From the NCBI RefSeq assembly GCF_900103545.1, contig NZ_FNHH01000008.1, positions 105,548 to 169,547 of the forward strand: DNA of 64,000 nt. The letters run 5' to 3'. Every line of letters starts with the position of its first letter. The stretch's first letter is position 1. The position numbers were made by a program, and so were the translations under genes. Origin of the DNA: Daejeonella rubra. Lineage in GTDB: Bacteria; Bacteroidota; Bacteroidia; Sphingobacteriales; Sphingobacteriaceae. This document shows positions 50,469 to 59,992 of the stretch, one piece after another. Under the pieces are notes generated by a model. It was not told where the DNA came from and did no database searches. It saw only the letters and a list, made by a program, of their open reading frames with translations.

Positions 50469-52583
50469 TTATCTTACAAAAGCCATGGCAACACCGCCAT
50501 CCACATTCAAAACATTTCCTGTTGATTTGCTCAGTAAGCCTCCCACAAAAGCATAGCAGGCATTGGCAATGTCTTCCGGTAAAATGGTTTCATTCAAGAG
50601 GGTGCGTTTGGCATAGAATGCAGGTAGCTCAGCCACCGTGATTCCGTATGCCTTTGCTCTGCCTTCTGCCCATGCACCTTCCCAGATCTTACTATCGGCG
50701 ATCACCGCATCCGGGTTAACCACATTCACACGGATCTTATCGGGACCTAGTTCGGCGGCATTCAGGCGACTAAGATGTAATTGTGCCGCCTTAGCAGAGC
50801 CATATCCCGCATTATTGGGACCTGAAACCAGAGCGTTTTTACTCACAATATTCAAAATATCGCCGCCTCTTTTCTGTTTTCTTAAAATGCTGACCGCTTC
50901 CTGTGTAATTTTAAACTGTCCCTTAACCAGCACATCATAAAGCAGGTCCCAGTCTTTGTCGGTATGTTCTTCAATTGGTTTTGAAATAGATAATCCAGCA
51001 CAATTGACCACAATATCTATTCCGCCGAAGTTCAAAGCTGCTTGTGCGAAGGCATTTTTTATGTCGGCACCTTCAGTAACATTCAGTTGTACGGTAGCAT
51101 AGCTGTCGCGACCAAATTCTTTCAGGAACTGAGCTCCTGCAGCTGCCAGACGATCCTGATCCAGGTCATTCAAAACAACCACAGCACCCTCTTCAGCAAA
51201 CTTTCTGGATATTGCTTTTCCGATACCGCCTGCACTGCCTGTTACCAGGGCGATCTTGCCGCTTAATGATTTAGGTTTCGGCATTCGCTGAAGTTTTGCT
51301 TCTTCCAGCAGCCAGTATTCGATATTGAATGCTTCCTGCCTTGGGAGTGAAGTATATTCAGAAATAGCTTCTGCACCGCGCATCACATTGATAGCATTGG
51401 TATAAAATTCTGCCGCTACACGGGCTGTTTGTTTATCTTTTGAGAAGGAAAATAATCCAACGCCGGGGTAAAGAATAATCACTGGATTTGAATCCCGAAT
51501 AGCCGGTGAATTTGGATGCTTGCAGGTAGTATAGTATTCCGCGTACATTTTTCTGTAGGCTTCAAAAAGTGGCTCGATCTGAGATCTGAGTTCTTCTACA
51601 TTATTCAGATCGGCATCCGGTTTAAGGTTTAAGATCAGCGGACTAATTTTCGTTCTTAAAAAGTGATCGGGGCAGCTGGTTCCCATTGGAGCGAGACGAT
51701 CAAGGTCATTTGAATTTATAAACTCCAAAACCCGTGTATCATCTGTAAAATGCCCGATCATGGAGCGTTCCGATGAACAAAGTCCGCGCAGAACAGGAGC
51801 TATTTTGGCTGCCTGCTCTTTTCTCTGCTGCTCTTCAAGTCCCTCAATTTTCTTCCCTCCAAATACGCTTCCATTCTTCCTCACACTCTCTTCAATGTAT
51901 TCGGCACATTTTTCAACTACTTCCAGCGTATTGACATACGATTCATATGCAGTATCGCCCCAGGTGAATAATCCATGAGAACCTAACATAATTCCTCTGA
52001 TTCCGGGATTATTATCCAGGCAGGCCTTAAGCTCTAATCCCAGTTCAAAACCCGGTTTTCTCCAGTCAACCCAGCCAATGGTATTATCAAAAAGCTCTGC
52101 CGTGATACGTTTACCATCTTTGGCTGCTGCAATAGCAATTGCCGCATCCGGATGAAGGTGGTCAATATGTTTGAAAGGAAGAAATCCATGCAGAGGAGTA
52201 TCAATTGATGGTGCTTTTGAGTTCAGATCATAGATACAGTGATTGAAAAGTTCAACCATTTCATCCTCATGCTCCAGTCCGCGGTAGATGTTTTTTAAAT
52301 TGATCAGACGATCATTATATAATGCTGCCAGTCCGCTGCGCTTGAGGGTTCCGATATCGCCGCCGGATCCTTTGATCCACATGATCTCGGTTTCGATTCC
52401 TGTCAGCGGATCCTTAGCCATAGCCTTGCAGGAAGTATTACCACCACCATAATTGGTCAGACGAAGATCAGCACCCAGCAGGTTAGATCTGTAAATCAGC
52501 AAGCCTACTTCATCATTAGCGAGCTTCGTGGCTTCAGCTACGTCCCAGAGGTAGCTTACGTGTTTATAATTTGTCTTTGACAT
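50469..52583 (-). CDS. rhaD: Bifunctional rhamnulose-1-phosphate aldolase / short-chain dehydrogenase
   Basis: 704 residues. The N-terminal half is a class II aldolase: LTNYGGGNTSCKA, then FKHIDHLHPDAAIAI with the zinc HxHPD. It splits rhamnulose-1-phosphate to DHAP and L-lactaldehyde. The C-terminal half, from about 445, is an SDR (ALVTGSAGGIGKAISRKFAE, NAGYGSAKAA with YxxxK) that oxidises or reduces lactaldehyde. The fusion is common in Bacteroidota and Bacilli. It follows rhaT after 6 nt. Confidence 0.95.
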   Translation of the reverse strand: MSKTNYKHVSYLWDVAEATKLANDEVGLLIYRSNLLGADLRLTNYGGGNTSCKAMAKDPLTGIETEIMWIKGSGGDIGTLKRSGLAALYNDRLINLKNIYRGLEHEDEMVELFNHCIYDLNSKAPSIDTPLHGFLPFKHIDHLHPDAAIAIAAAKDGKRITAELFDNTIGWVDWRKPGFELGLELKACLDNNPGIRGIMLGSHGLFTWGDTAYESYVNTLEVVEKCAEYIEESVRKNGSVFGGKKIEGLEEQQRKEQAAKIAPVLRGLCSSERSMIGHFTDDTRVLEFINSNDLDRLAPMGTSCPDHFLRTKISPLILNLKPDADLNNVEELRSQIEPLFEAYRKMYAEYYTTCKHPNSPAIRDSNPVIILYPGVGLFSFSKDKQTARVAAEFYTNAINVMRGAEAISEYTSLPRQEAFNIEYWLLEEAKLQRMPKPKSLSGKIALVTGSAGGIGKAISRKFAEEGAVVVLNDLDQDRLAAAGAQFLKEFGRDSYATVQLNVTEGADIKNAFAQAALNFGGIDIVVNCAGLSISKPIEEHTDKDWDLLYDVLVKGQFKITQEAVSILRKQKRGGDILNIVSKNALVSGPNNAGYGSAKAAQLHLSRLNAAELGPDKIRVNVVNPDAVIADSKIWEGAWAEGRAKAYGITVAELPAFYAKRTLLNETILPEDIANACYAFVGGLLSKSTGNVLNVDGGVAMAFVR

Positions 52584-52589
52584 AATTGA

Positions 52590-53666
52590 TTAGATTGAAT
52601 TTCCGTAGCCTACCAGAAGCACGGAAATAATGATGGTACTAATTCCTAAAATAAAAGTTGTGAAGGTCTTTTTGCTTACTGCCGACCATTCCTTGAGTAA
52701 AAGTCCCCACATATTGGCGATCAGAATAATAAAGGCCATGTGTAATATCCATGAGCTTGCTCCATTCCCTAATTTACTTTCTCCCATACCGTAGAAAAAG
52801 AATTGGAGGAACCAGGTAGTACCTGCTATTGCTGAGAAAATGTAGTTTTTAAGAAGGGGAGTTTTCGGGTTCACATAATCTCCGAACGACTTATTACGAG
52901 CGTTCAGGATGGTACACCAGATCAGGTTTGTTGTCAGGCCTCCCCAAAGTAAAACCACATAAGTTACATTGTTCTGGAAGAGAAATTCGGTAGTTTCTGC
53001 AGGATTTGCAGCTTTCCACAAAGCATTTGCCGCATCTGCCATTGGCTTTCCTGCTTCAATTCCAAAATTGAAACAGGCACTTAAAACTCCTGATATGATA
53101 GCTACAATGAGTCCTTTGACCATATTAAACTCCTGAATAGTTTCCTTTTTAGTTTCTTCTGTCAGTTCACGTTCTTTCAGCATTCCCGCTCTGCCACATA
53201 GGAAAATTCCGAAAAGACATACCAGCACACCAAGGAGCACGATACGGCCACCTTCGCTGTTAAGCATGTCTGTAAAACTGATCTTTCCTGTTTGTGGATA
53301 CAGATCGTAAAATACTGGTGGTAAAAGTGAACCTAAAGCTGAGCAGAATCCCAAAACCACTGAATTACCAAGCGACATGCCAAGGTAGCGGACTCCAAGT
53401 CCGTAGGTTAAACCCCCAATCCCCCAAAGCAATCCCATGATGAAAGTAACTTTTAAAATTGAGTTATCAGTATTGCTGATGATCTCAGCGAACGCCGGAA
53501 TAGTGAGATATGCAGCAAGAGGTGGAACGATCAGCCAGGAGAATAAGCCACCGATTATCCAGTAGCTTTCCCAGGACCAGCCTTTAACCTTTTTAAAAGG
53601 AATATAAAAGCTCCCGGAAGCTGCTCCGCCAATAAAATGAAAGATAACACCTAAAATTACTTGCAT
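52590..53666 (-). CDS. rhaT: L-rhamnose/proton symporter RhaT
   Basis: 358 residues with about ten membrane helices. Signature parts are GVIFHFIGGAASGSFYIPFK, the conserved SYWIIGGLFSWLIVPPLAAY, and YLGMSLGNSVVLGFCSALGS. It imports L-rhamnose. It is the first structural gene of the rhamnose operon and follows the regulator gene after 130 bp, which hold a direct-repeat operator candidate. Confidence 0.95.
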   Translation of the reverse strand: MQVILGVIFHFIGGAASGSFYIPFKKVKGWSWESYWIIGGLFSWLIVPPLAAYLTIPAFAEIISNTDNSILKVTFIMGLLWGIGGLTYGLGVRYLGMSLGNSVVLGFCSALGSLLPPVFYDLYPQTGKISFTDMLNSEGGRIVLLGVLVCLFGIFLCGRAGMLKERELTEETKKETIQEFNMVKGLIVAIISGVLSACFNFGIEAGKPMADAANALWKAANPAETTEFLFQNNVTYVVLLWGGLTTNLIWCTILNARNKSFGDYVNPKTPLLKNYIFSAIAGTTWFLQFFFYGMGESKLGNGASSWILHMAFIILIANMWGLLLKEWSAVSKKTFTTFILGISTIIISVLLVGYGNSI

Positions 53667-53723
53667 GGACGAGATTTAGTAGATTCTGAATATGTTTAAA
53701 AATATAGAAGAATAATTATTTAG

Positions 53724-53741
53724 CTGTCATGCACTGTCATG
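53724..53741. promoter_or_regulatory. Direct-repeat operator candidate upstream of rhaT
   Basis: CTGTCATG occurs at 53724-53731 and 53734-53741, exactly 10 bp apart. It lies about 58 nt before the rhaT start and upstream of a TATATTTT-like box on the minus strand (53698-53705). It is a plausible site for the GntR-type regulator. Confidence 0.45.
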
Positions 53742-53796
53742 TCGGTTAAATAGTAATAAAAAGATAGGATAATTTATTTTATTTGGCTGAATGAAT

Positions 53797-54828
53797 CTAC
53801 AGGGAGGGCCTTAGAGTAAGGTGGAAGGGGACTTCAATATGTTCGCGGGAATTATTTAGGATGAGCTTTGCTGCCAGTTGACCCATCTGGAAGAAATCAG
53901 TTGAAATAGTGGTTATTCCACTTAAAATAACCTTTTTAAGAGGGGTTTCATTGTAAGAAATAACACCTACCTGTTGCCCGACCTTTAAGTCTAATGAGAT
54001 GATTCGTTCGATCAGCGTAACCAGGTCGGCTTCCATCAGGTTGATGAATGCTTCACCTTCATTTATGGGTTCTGTTGTGATATTCCTGACCAGACGAGGT
54101 GTGAAGGCATATTGCTGGCAAAAATGATAGAAGCCCTTAATGATCTCATCCGGAAAATAGCTTTTATCCGGAAAGATAATTTTGAGGGTATGGTACTTAC
54201 TTAACTGATCTTTAGCCTGTTCCAGGGCATTATAAATATCTTTTTCAAAATTTTCATACACGGCAGCATATTCTCCATCCACACCCGGGACCCGTTTATC
54301 CATCAGTAAAAGTTTTTCTTTTGGGATGGCATTGATAAGGTGACAGGATTCTTCTCCTCCTTCAATAAAATGCGGAATGATCACATAATGCGAATAATCC
54401 TCTCTTTTGTTATCCAGTAATTTTTTGAACAGGGCGAAGTCATTGTTGTAGATATAGAAATCGATGGCTACATCATTGCCGAGTGCAGAAACAAAGGCAT
54501 CATATACTATTTTCTTATGAGCACTGAGCTTATTGAATAACAGAAAAATGCGGAGCCTTTGTCTGAAATCTGTATTTGCGATATAATAACCTTTCCCTGG
54601 TACCGAGTTTACGATGCCCAGATTTTTAAGGTGTTTATATCCTTTTTCTGCAGTGTCACGTGATATTTCGAGCACACAGCTTAGCTCATTAATGGAGGGC
54701 AGAAGGTCATCTTTTTTTATTTTCCCTGCAATGATGGCATCTTTTATGGAATTGGTTAGCTGGAGATATTTTGGAGTGGCTGAATATTCATCAATAAGGA
54801 TGTGGTTAAAAATTCTGGCCGGTTTCAT
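53797..54828 (-). CDS. GntR-type regulator with LacI-like sensor domain (rhamnose regulator)
   Basis: 343 residues. The N-terminal winged helix is LPSINELSCVLEISRDTAEK with the following GYKHLKNLGIVNSVPGKGYY, typical of GntR proteins. The rest (LLMDKRVPGVDGEYAAVYEN, GVISYNETPLKKVILSGITT) is a LacI/periplasmic-binding-protein-like sensor. It probably senses rhamnose or a pathway intermediate and controls rhaT onward; this is by position. An in-frame TTG at 54879 belongs to a TTACTTTG promoter-like box, so the ATG at 54828 (MKPARIFNHIL) is used. Confidence 0.9.
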   Translation of the reverse strand: MKPARIFNHILIDEYSATPKYLQLTNSIKDAIIAGKIKKDDLLPSINELSCVLEISRDTAEKGYKHLKNLGIVNSVPGKGYYIANTDFRQRLRIFLLFNKLSAHKKIVYDAFVSALGNDVAIDFYIYNNDFALFKKLLDNKREDYSHYVIIPHFIEGGEESCHLINAIPKEKLLLMDKRVPGVDGEYAAVYENFEKDIYNALEQAKDQLSKYHTLKIIFPDKSYFPDEIIKGFYHFCQQYAFTPRLVRNITTEPINEGEAFINLMEADLVTLIERIISLDLKVGQQVGVISYNETPLKKVILSGITTISTDFFQMGQLAAKLILNNSREHIEVPFHLTLRPSL

Positions 54829-54960
54829 TGGGAGTTTGAATGGAAAAATAGCTGCTTTTAATAATAAAACGAAGGACAAAGTAATGATTTAAAACAATTA
54901 GTAACTGTTATAATTTAATTTGGTTTTTTTAGTATTAAAATGAAACTATTCATCTGATAT

Positions 54961-54985
54961 TTTGCCCGCTCATGGCCGCGGGGGC
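54961..54985. repeat. GC-rich dispersed repeat, copy 1
   Basis: A 25-bp sequence starting TTTGCCCGCTCAT and ending CGCGGGGGC; it recurs at 63862-63886 with one difference. Confidence 0.75.
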
Positions 54986-55130
54986 TTTACCTTTTCCTGC
55001 ATCAAAAAGACAATGCCGAGGAGGAACGACGAGACCATGAGTACCCTAAAAATAAGATGATATTTTATTGATGGTTTTATTTTACCCCCTAAAACCATAA
55101 TTAAAACCAATTCAATTACTGATTTTGTCT

Positions 55131-56360
55131 CTAATCCTTCGGATTAAATATCAGTGAGCTTAATTGTTTCGGATCAAACATTTCATTCGCAATTTCAAGT
55201 AGCTGAGGGGCAGTTACATTATTGATCTTTGCAAACACCTCCTCCAGAGAATCGACGCGGTTAAAGTCCAGAAGACTTTTACTCATAGAAATGATAAGTC
55301 CCATTCTGTTCTCCTCGCCCAATGCGATCTGCCCGATGAATTTATGTTTTGCCTGCTGTAATTGCACAGGACCCAGTTTTTGATCCCTGAGTTTCTTCAG
55401 TTCCTTTTCAAGCAGTTTGAGTGCCTTTTCAGTTTTTTCAGTATCCGTACCAAAGTAGATGGAAAAGATACCTGTATCACTCATCGGGGTATAGTTTGAC
55501 TCGATGGTATAGGCAATGCCATATTTCTCGCGGATTTCCAGGTTCAGGCGTGAGCTCATGCCGGTTCCGCCCAATAAATTGTTCAGAAGTAAAAAGGCAG
55601 TCCTGTGTTTATTGTGAAATGAGTACGATCGGTTGCCGATCACACAGTGTGCCTGGTTGATAGGTTTAAAAAAAGCACTGTGTTTGGGCGTGTAGGAGCC
55701 TATTTTTTCGCGGACTCTCTCTGGTAAATTGGCAGGTATTTTACCGTACAGTTTCTCACTGATGCGGATGACCGTTTTAAAATCATAATCTCCAAAGATC
55801 CCAATGATGATCTCATCCGTGCGATAATTGGACTTCATAAAGAGCTGAATATCTTTTTTCTTAAAGCTCTTTACTGATTCGGGGGTTCCCAGAATATTTC
55901 TGCCCAGTGTATGACCTTCAAAAAGCAGATCCTCAAAATCATCGTTTATGGCTTCATCGGGCTGATCCTGGTAAGAGGAGATCTCATCCAGAATGACCTC
56001 TTTTTCCTTCTTCATTTCTTCCTCAGGAAAGACTGAATGGAATATGATATCTTCAAAAAGATCAAGAGATCTTTCCAGATGTGGTTTTAAGAAGGAAGCA
56101 TGAACGCAGGTATATTCTTTGGTAGTGTATGCATTCAGATCAGCGCCAACCAGTTCCAGCCTGTTTAATATCTGATTCGTATTTCTCTTTTCGGTTTGTT
56201 TGAACAGGAGGTGCTCAATAAAATGGGCCAGACCATCTTTTGCCTGATCTTCATCGCGGGAGCCGGCATTTATTATGATGCAGGCATGCGAAATATTTGA
56301 AGGGCTTGGCTTATGCAAAACACGTATTCCATTCTGCAACTGGTGAACCTGATAATCCAT
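55131..56360 (-). CDS. M16 family zinc peptidase (processing-protease-like)
   Basis: 409 residues. The inverted zinc motif HFIEHLLFK (HxxEH) is near residue 46, and the downstream Glu is in EEEMKKEKEVILDEISSYQD. The C-terminal half (GMSSRLNLEIREKYGIAYTI) is the second M16 lobe. It is a single-gene, short M16B type likely acting as a dimer. Substrate unknown. Intracellular, as no signal peptide is seen. Confidence 0.94.
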   Translation of the reverse strand: MDYQVHQLQNGIRVLHKPSPSNISHACIIINAGSRDEDQAKDGLAHFIEHLLFKQTEKRNTNQILNRLELVGADLNAYTTKEYTCVHASFLKPHLERSLDLFEDIIFHSVFPEEEMKKEKEVILDEISSYQDQPDEAINDDFEDLLFEGHTLGRNILGTPESVKSFKKKDIQLFMKSNYRTDEIIIGIFGDYDFKTVIRISEKLYGKIPANLPERVREKIGSYTPKHSAFFKPINQAHCVIGNRSYSFHNKHRTAFLLLNNLLGGTGMSSRLNLEIREKYGIAYTIESNYTPMSDTGIFSIYFGTDTEKTEKALKLLEKELKKLRDQKLGPVQLQQAKHKFIGQIALGEENRMGLIISMSKSLLDFNRVDSLEEVFAKINNVTAPQLLEIANEMFDPKQLSSLIFNPKD

Positions 56361-56482
56361 TTAGCAAATGTAGATAATTGAATGAGCAAATAAGAAGCGG
56401 ATGTCTGAAGTCTGATGTCGGATGTCTGATTTCTGAAGTTGGATATCATACCTCAGTCCTCCTACCTCGGTCCTCGGTCCTC
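56361..56482. repeat. Short tandem-repeat tract between the M16 peptidase and msrA
   Basis: Two kinds of tandem units: GATGTCTGA-like around 56400-56440 and CCTCGGTCCT-like around 56455-56490. The second runs into the msrA stop codon. No gene is visible. Confidence 0.6.
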
Positions 56483-57130
56483 CTACCTCAGCTTTCCCTT
56501 ATACGTCTTCTTAAACAATTCAAACCGTGGAATAGAAACTGCCCTTACATAGCCCTGATTGGGATTGTGTTCGATATAGTCCTGGTGGTATTCTTCTGCC
56601 CTGTAGAATTCAGTGAGTGGTTTTAATTCGGTAACGATCGACTTTCTGAATTTTCCTGATTTGGTAATATCTTTCACAGACTGTTGTGCGGCTGCTTTCT
56701 CTGCAGGTCCGGTATAAAATAATATGGAACGGTAAGATGAACCTCTGTCGGGACCCTGCTGATTGGGAGTAGTAGGATCATGTGATGCGAAAAAGATCTT
56801 GCATAATTCCGCATATGAAATCAGTTTAGGATCATAGTAAACCAGTACCGTTTCTGCATGGCCGGTCGTTTCGGTATTCACCAGATCATAGGTCGGGTTT
56901 GGTACAGTACCTCCGGCATATCCGGAAATAGCCGAGTCAACACCGACTACTGCTTCAAAAATATGCTCTGAACACCAGAAACATCCTTCAGCGAAAGCAG
57001 CGATGGCCTTTCCTTTTGGAGCTGTGAGTTTCACTTTTCTGACATCCGTTTTTTTCTGAGATATGGCATCACAGGAAAATAAAACCAATATGAGCGACAG
57101 TGCAGGTATAATGTTTAGATAGCGTTTCAT
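56483..57130 (-). CDS. msrA: Peptide-methionine (S)-S-oxide reductase MsrA, lipoprotein
   Basis: 215 residues. The catalytic motif GCFWCSEHIFEAVVG is near residue 50; then SGYAGGTVPNPTYDLV, TGHAETVLVYYD and EYHQDYIEHNP. It repairs oxidised methionine. A signal peptide with lipobox VLFSC indicates an exported lipoprotein. The ATG at 57130 is chosen over upstream in-frame codons because AGGAG sits 5 nt before it, one of the few clear Shine-Dalgarno sequences here. No resolving-Cys pair is evident near the C-terminus. Confidence 0.95.
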   Translation of the reverse strand: MKRYLNIIPALSLILVLFSCDAISQKKTDVRKVKLTAPKGKAIAAFAEGCFWCSEHIFEAVVGVDSAISGYAGGTVPNPTYDLVNTETTGHAETVLVYYDPKLISYAELCKIFFASHDPTTPNQQGPDRGSSYRSILFYTGPAEKAAAQQSVKDITKSGKFRKSIVTELKPLTEFYRAEEYHQDYIEHNPNQGYVRAVSIPRFELFKKTYKGKLR

Positions 57131-57252
57131 TTTTCTCCTTTTGGTAAAGATACGTAACAAGGTTCTTTATAGATTGGACTGGGGGTAAAATCAGACATGC
57201 TGGTGACAACAGTAACAAGTCGGGATAGCAACAATTCAAACATGATAAAATA

Positions 57253-57717
57253 TCAATTATCAATCATCTTACTGAAGTCCATGAACATAACCAAAGGTGG
57301 CAACAATCGCTCCTTCCTCTTTGAATCTGTGTTATCATCAGACCTATAATTCCACATTTCATGATTTATGAGCCTTGGTGATCCCATCAGAATAATAAAT
57401 GGTAGAATCATCGTACAATTCTTATAATCACTTATCCGCAATTGCTTCTCATCCATCAAATTGAGAGCCCTGTTTATTGATCCTGCTAAAATACTATCTG
57501 TAGAAGTGCTTATTTCCCATTTTGTAATTAAGCCGTTTGTATTTGAAATCAATTTAATTGAATGAAACTGAGGAATTTTATCTTTGTAACTGTAATAATT
57601 CTTAAAATAAAAATATTTATAAAATGCCTTGTAAAAATCACTTGAGCTAATATCCTGTGAATAAGCTTCAAACTTCATTAAACAAAATATCGCGGCGAGA
57701 ATAATTGAAATTTTCAT
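57253..57717 (-). CDS. Small exported protein of unknown function
   Basis: 154 residues with a signal peptide (ISIILAAIFCLMKFEAYSQ). The mature part (YYSYKDKIPQFHSIKLISNT, TMILPFIILMGSPRLINHEM) has a pattern of strands and helices that I cannot place in a family. AT-rich, isolated, between msrA and a repeat. No operon partner. Confidence 0.7.
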   Translation of the reverse strand: MKISIILAAIFCLMKFEAYSQDISSSDFYKAFYKYFYFKNYYSYKDKIPQFHSIKLISNTNGLITKWEISTSTDSILAGSINRALNLMDEKQLRISDYKNCTMILPFIILMGSPRLINHEMWNYRSDDNTDSKRKERLLPPLVMFMDFSKMIDN

Positions 57718-57751
57718 AAAAAAATTTAAGAGTTGGTAGTTTTATTTACAT

Positions 57752-57812
57752 ATGAAACCTGCATGAGCTTACCGCTCACAAACCGGAATGAATAAGCTCA
57801 TGCAAGCTTCAT
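57752..57812. repeat. MITE-like palindromic repeat, copy A
   Basis: Two 20-bp arms, starting ATGAAACCTGCATGAGC and ending CATGCAAGCTTCAT, match at 18 of 20 positions over a 61-bp element. It is the complete, uninterrupted copy; the 62598 copy is its reverse complement plus an insertion. Confidence 0.85.
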
Positions 57813-57860
57813 AACCATTAAAAAACAAATTATATTCTGATGAAAACTACAATATTTAAT

Positions 57861-58262
57861 TTATGATTTTTGTTTAAATCCAATTGGAATGCATGGAATT
57901 TCTTCCTTTTTTAAAAACTTATCCAGGTAAGCAAATAGTAACTTAATTTTTTGATCCTGTTTATAAAAGTTGTTTTCGACTTGTTCAATAAGGTTGGCAA
58001 TATCCTTATGTAAAAGTAGGATTTCCCTCATCTTCACAAATATTTCTATTATTCGAATACTCATTTGTATAGCTCTGTCATTTTTTAAGACATTCGACAA
58101 CATTAATACCCCCATGTTCGGTAAACGCATAGGGTAAGGTTCCACCCAATGATTGTCTGGAAGGTATCGCATTTTGCGATACCATATCCTCAACCTCTTT
58201 TTCAGATAATTGAAACATGAAATTTTCCGGAAATAGGTTTTTATTACGTTTTACCAGTCTGG
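57861..58262 (-). pseudogene. Frameshifted and N-truncated ORF6N-domain (phage-type) gene
   Basis: One frame encodes RNKNLFPENFMFQLSEKEVE and LGGTLPYAFTEHG. A second frame, from about 58116, encodes GVLMLSNVLKNDRAIQMSIR and IFVKMREILLLHKDI. Together they give the usual ORF6N protein order, but a run of five G at about 58112-58116 shifts the frame by one. The N-terminal start is lost: a TAG precedes the domain and a hairpin (GTACGAG / CTCGCAC) lies there. It is probably dead phage or mobile DNA, though the downstream frame could still be translated. Confidence 0.85.
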
Positions 58263-58286
58263 TGCGAGTCTACGGCTCGTACCCAA

Positions 58287-59825
58287 CTAACCCGCCCATC
58301 CATCCCTATCCAGGCTCCTGTAATGTATCGCTTCAGCAAGATGTTCCAGCAGGATCTCTTCAGCTCCGGCAAGGTCAGCTATGGTTCTGGAGACTTTCAG
58401 GATCCTGTCATAAGCTCTGGCAGATAAGCCCAGTTTTTCCATGGCCTGTTTTAACAGGGTTTGTCCAGCATCGCTGATGCGGCAAATATTCCGTACCATA
58501 TTTGGGCTCATCTGGGCATTGCAGAACACTTCTTCTTTATCTTCAAAGCGCCTGATCTGGATATTTCTTGCTTCAGTAACCCGTTCGCGGATCTCTTTGC
58601 TTTTTTCACTCAGTCGTTCGGAGGAGAGCTCATTGAAGTTTACAGGGGTTACTTCCACATGTAGGTCGATGCGGTCTAAAAGCGGACCGGAAATTTTACT
58701 CAGATATTTTTGTACCACTCCCGGAGCACAAATGCATTCTTTTTCGGGGTGATTGAAATATCCGCATGGGCAGGGGTTCATGGATGCCACCAGCATAAAA
58801 CTGGCCGGGTAGTTTACTGTTGATTTTGCTCTTGAGATGGTCACCCTGCGTTCTTCCAAAGGCTGGCGCATGACTTCGAGTACGGTCCGTTTAAATTCGG
58901 GCAGCTCATCCAGAAAGAGCACCCCGTTATGTGCGAGTGATATTTCCCCGGGTTGAGGATTGGTGCCTCCTCCAACAAGCGCCACGTCACTAATGGTATG
59001 ATGCGGAGATCGGAATGGCCTGATGGTCATCAATGAATCGGATGCAGAGAGTTTTCCTGCCACTGAATGGATCTTGGTGGTGTCGAGCGCTTCATAGAGG
59101 TCGAGAGGTGGTAATATGGTTGGCAAACGTTTGGCGAGCATGGTCTTGCCGGCTCCCGGCGGACCGATCAGGATCACATTATGGCCACCGGCAGCTGCGA
59201 TCTCCAGCGCCCGTTTGATGTTTTCCTGTCCCCTGACATCCGAGAAATCGCTTTCATAATTGTTGATATTATAGCTGAACTCTTCTTTGGTATTGACTAT
59301 GGTTCTTTGAAGTTCCAGGCTATTGTCAAAAAAACCGATCACTTCTGCAAGGCTGTTCACACCATAAACCTCAAAATCATCCACAATTGCTGCTTCCCGT
59401 GCATTCTCTTTTGGGAGGATCAGGCCCTTGAATCCGTCTCTTTTTCCCTGAATGGCAATGGGAAGAACCCCTTTTACAGGCTGTATGCCTCCATCCAGAG
59501 AGAGCTCACCCAGAATGAGATATTCTCCGAGTTTGGTACTGAAAAATTGCCCTGAAGCATACAAAATGCCAATCGCAATTGGCAGATCATAGGCAGAACC
59601 CTCCTTTCGTATATCGGCCGGAGCCAGATTTACGATGATCCTTTTCCTCGGCATGCGATAGATGGAACTATTCAATGCGCTTTCTATACGCAGCATACTT
59701 TCTTTTACCGCATTATCGGGAAGACCAACAACGAAATATTTGAGTCCGCCGCAAACGTTCACCTCTATGGTTATGGTAATTGCTTCGATACCATAAACGG
59801 CACTTCCAAAGGTCTTTGCTAGCAT
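58287..59825 (-). CDS. comM: YifB/ComM-family Mg-chelatase-like AAA ATPase
   Basis: 512 residues. The N-terminal Lon-substrate-like domain is VYGIEAITITIEVNVCGGLK. The AAA part has Walker A LIGPPGAGKTMLAKRLP near residue 221, then RSPHHTISDVALVGGG and NGVLFLDELPEFKR. The C-terminal Mg-chelatase part has SARAYDRILKVSRTIADL. ComM helps branch migration during natural transformation in other species. It abuts the ORF6N pseudogene. Normal length. Confidence 0.95.
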   Translation of the reverse strand: MLAKTFGSAVYGIEAITITIEVNVCGGLKYFVVGLPDNAVKESMLRIESALNSSIYRMPRKRIIVNLAPADIRKEGSAYDLPIAIGILYASGQFFSTKLGEYLILGELSLDGGIQPVKGVLPIAIQGKRDGFKGLILPKENAREAAIVDDFEVYGVNSLAEVIGFFDNSLELQRTIVNTKEEFSYNINNYESDFSDVRGQENIKRALEIAAAGGHNVILIGPPGAGKTMLAKRLPTILPPLDLYEALDTTKIHSVAGKLSASDSLMTIRPFRSPHHTISDVALVGGGTNPQPGEISLAHNGVLFLDELPEFKRTVLEVMRQPLEERRVTISRAKSTVNYPASFMLVASMNPCPCGYFNHPEKECICAPGVVQKYLSKISGPLLDRIDLHVEVTPVNFNELSSERLSEKSKEIRERVTEARNIQIRRFEDKEEVFCNAQMSPNMVRNICRISDAGQTLLKQAMEKLGLSARAYDRILKVSRTIADLAGAEEILLEHLAEAIHYRSLDRDGWAG

Positions 59826-59992
59826 GGTTTCATAATTTAGAAACCATTTGAAAGAATGGAGAGAAGTATTTAGTTAATGGTAGTATCTTTTGAGGGAACG
59901 GTCAGATTTATTTTCTGATCATATCTTAATGATTGAGCATACACGTATATATCATTCAAAATTTTGAACGTAATTATTTCAATAACAGAATC

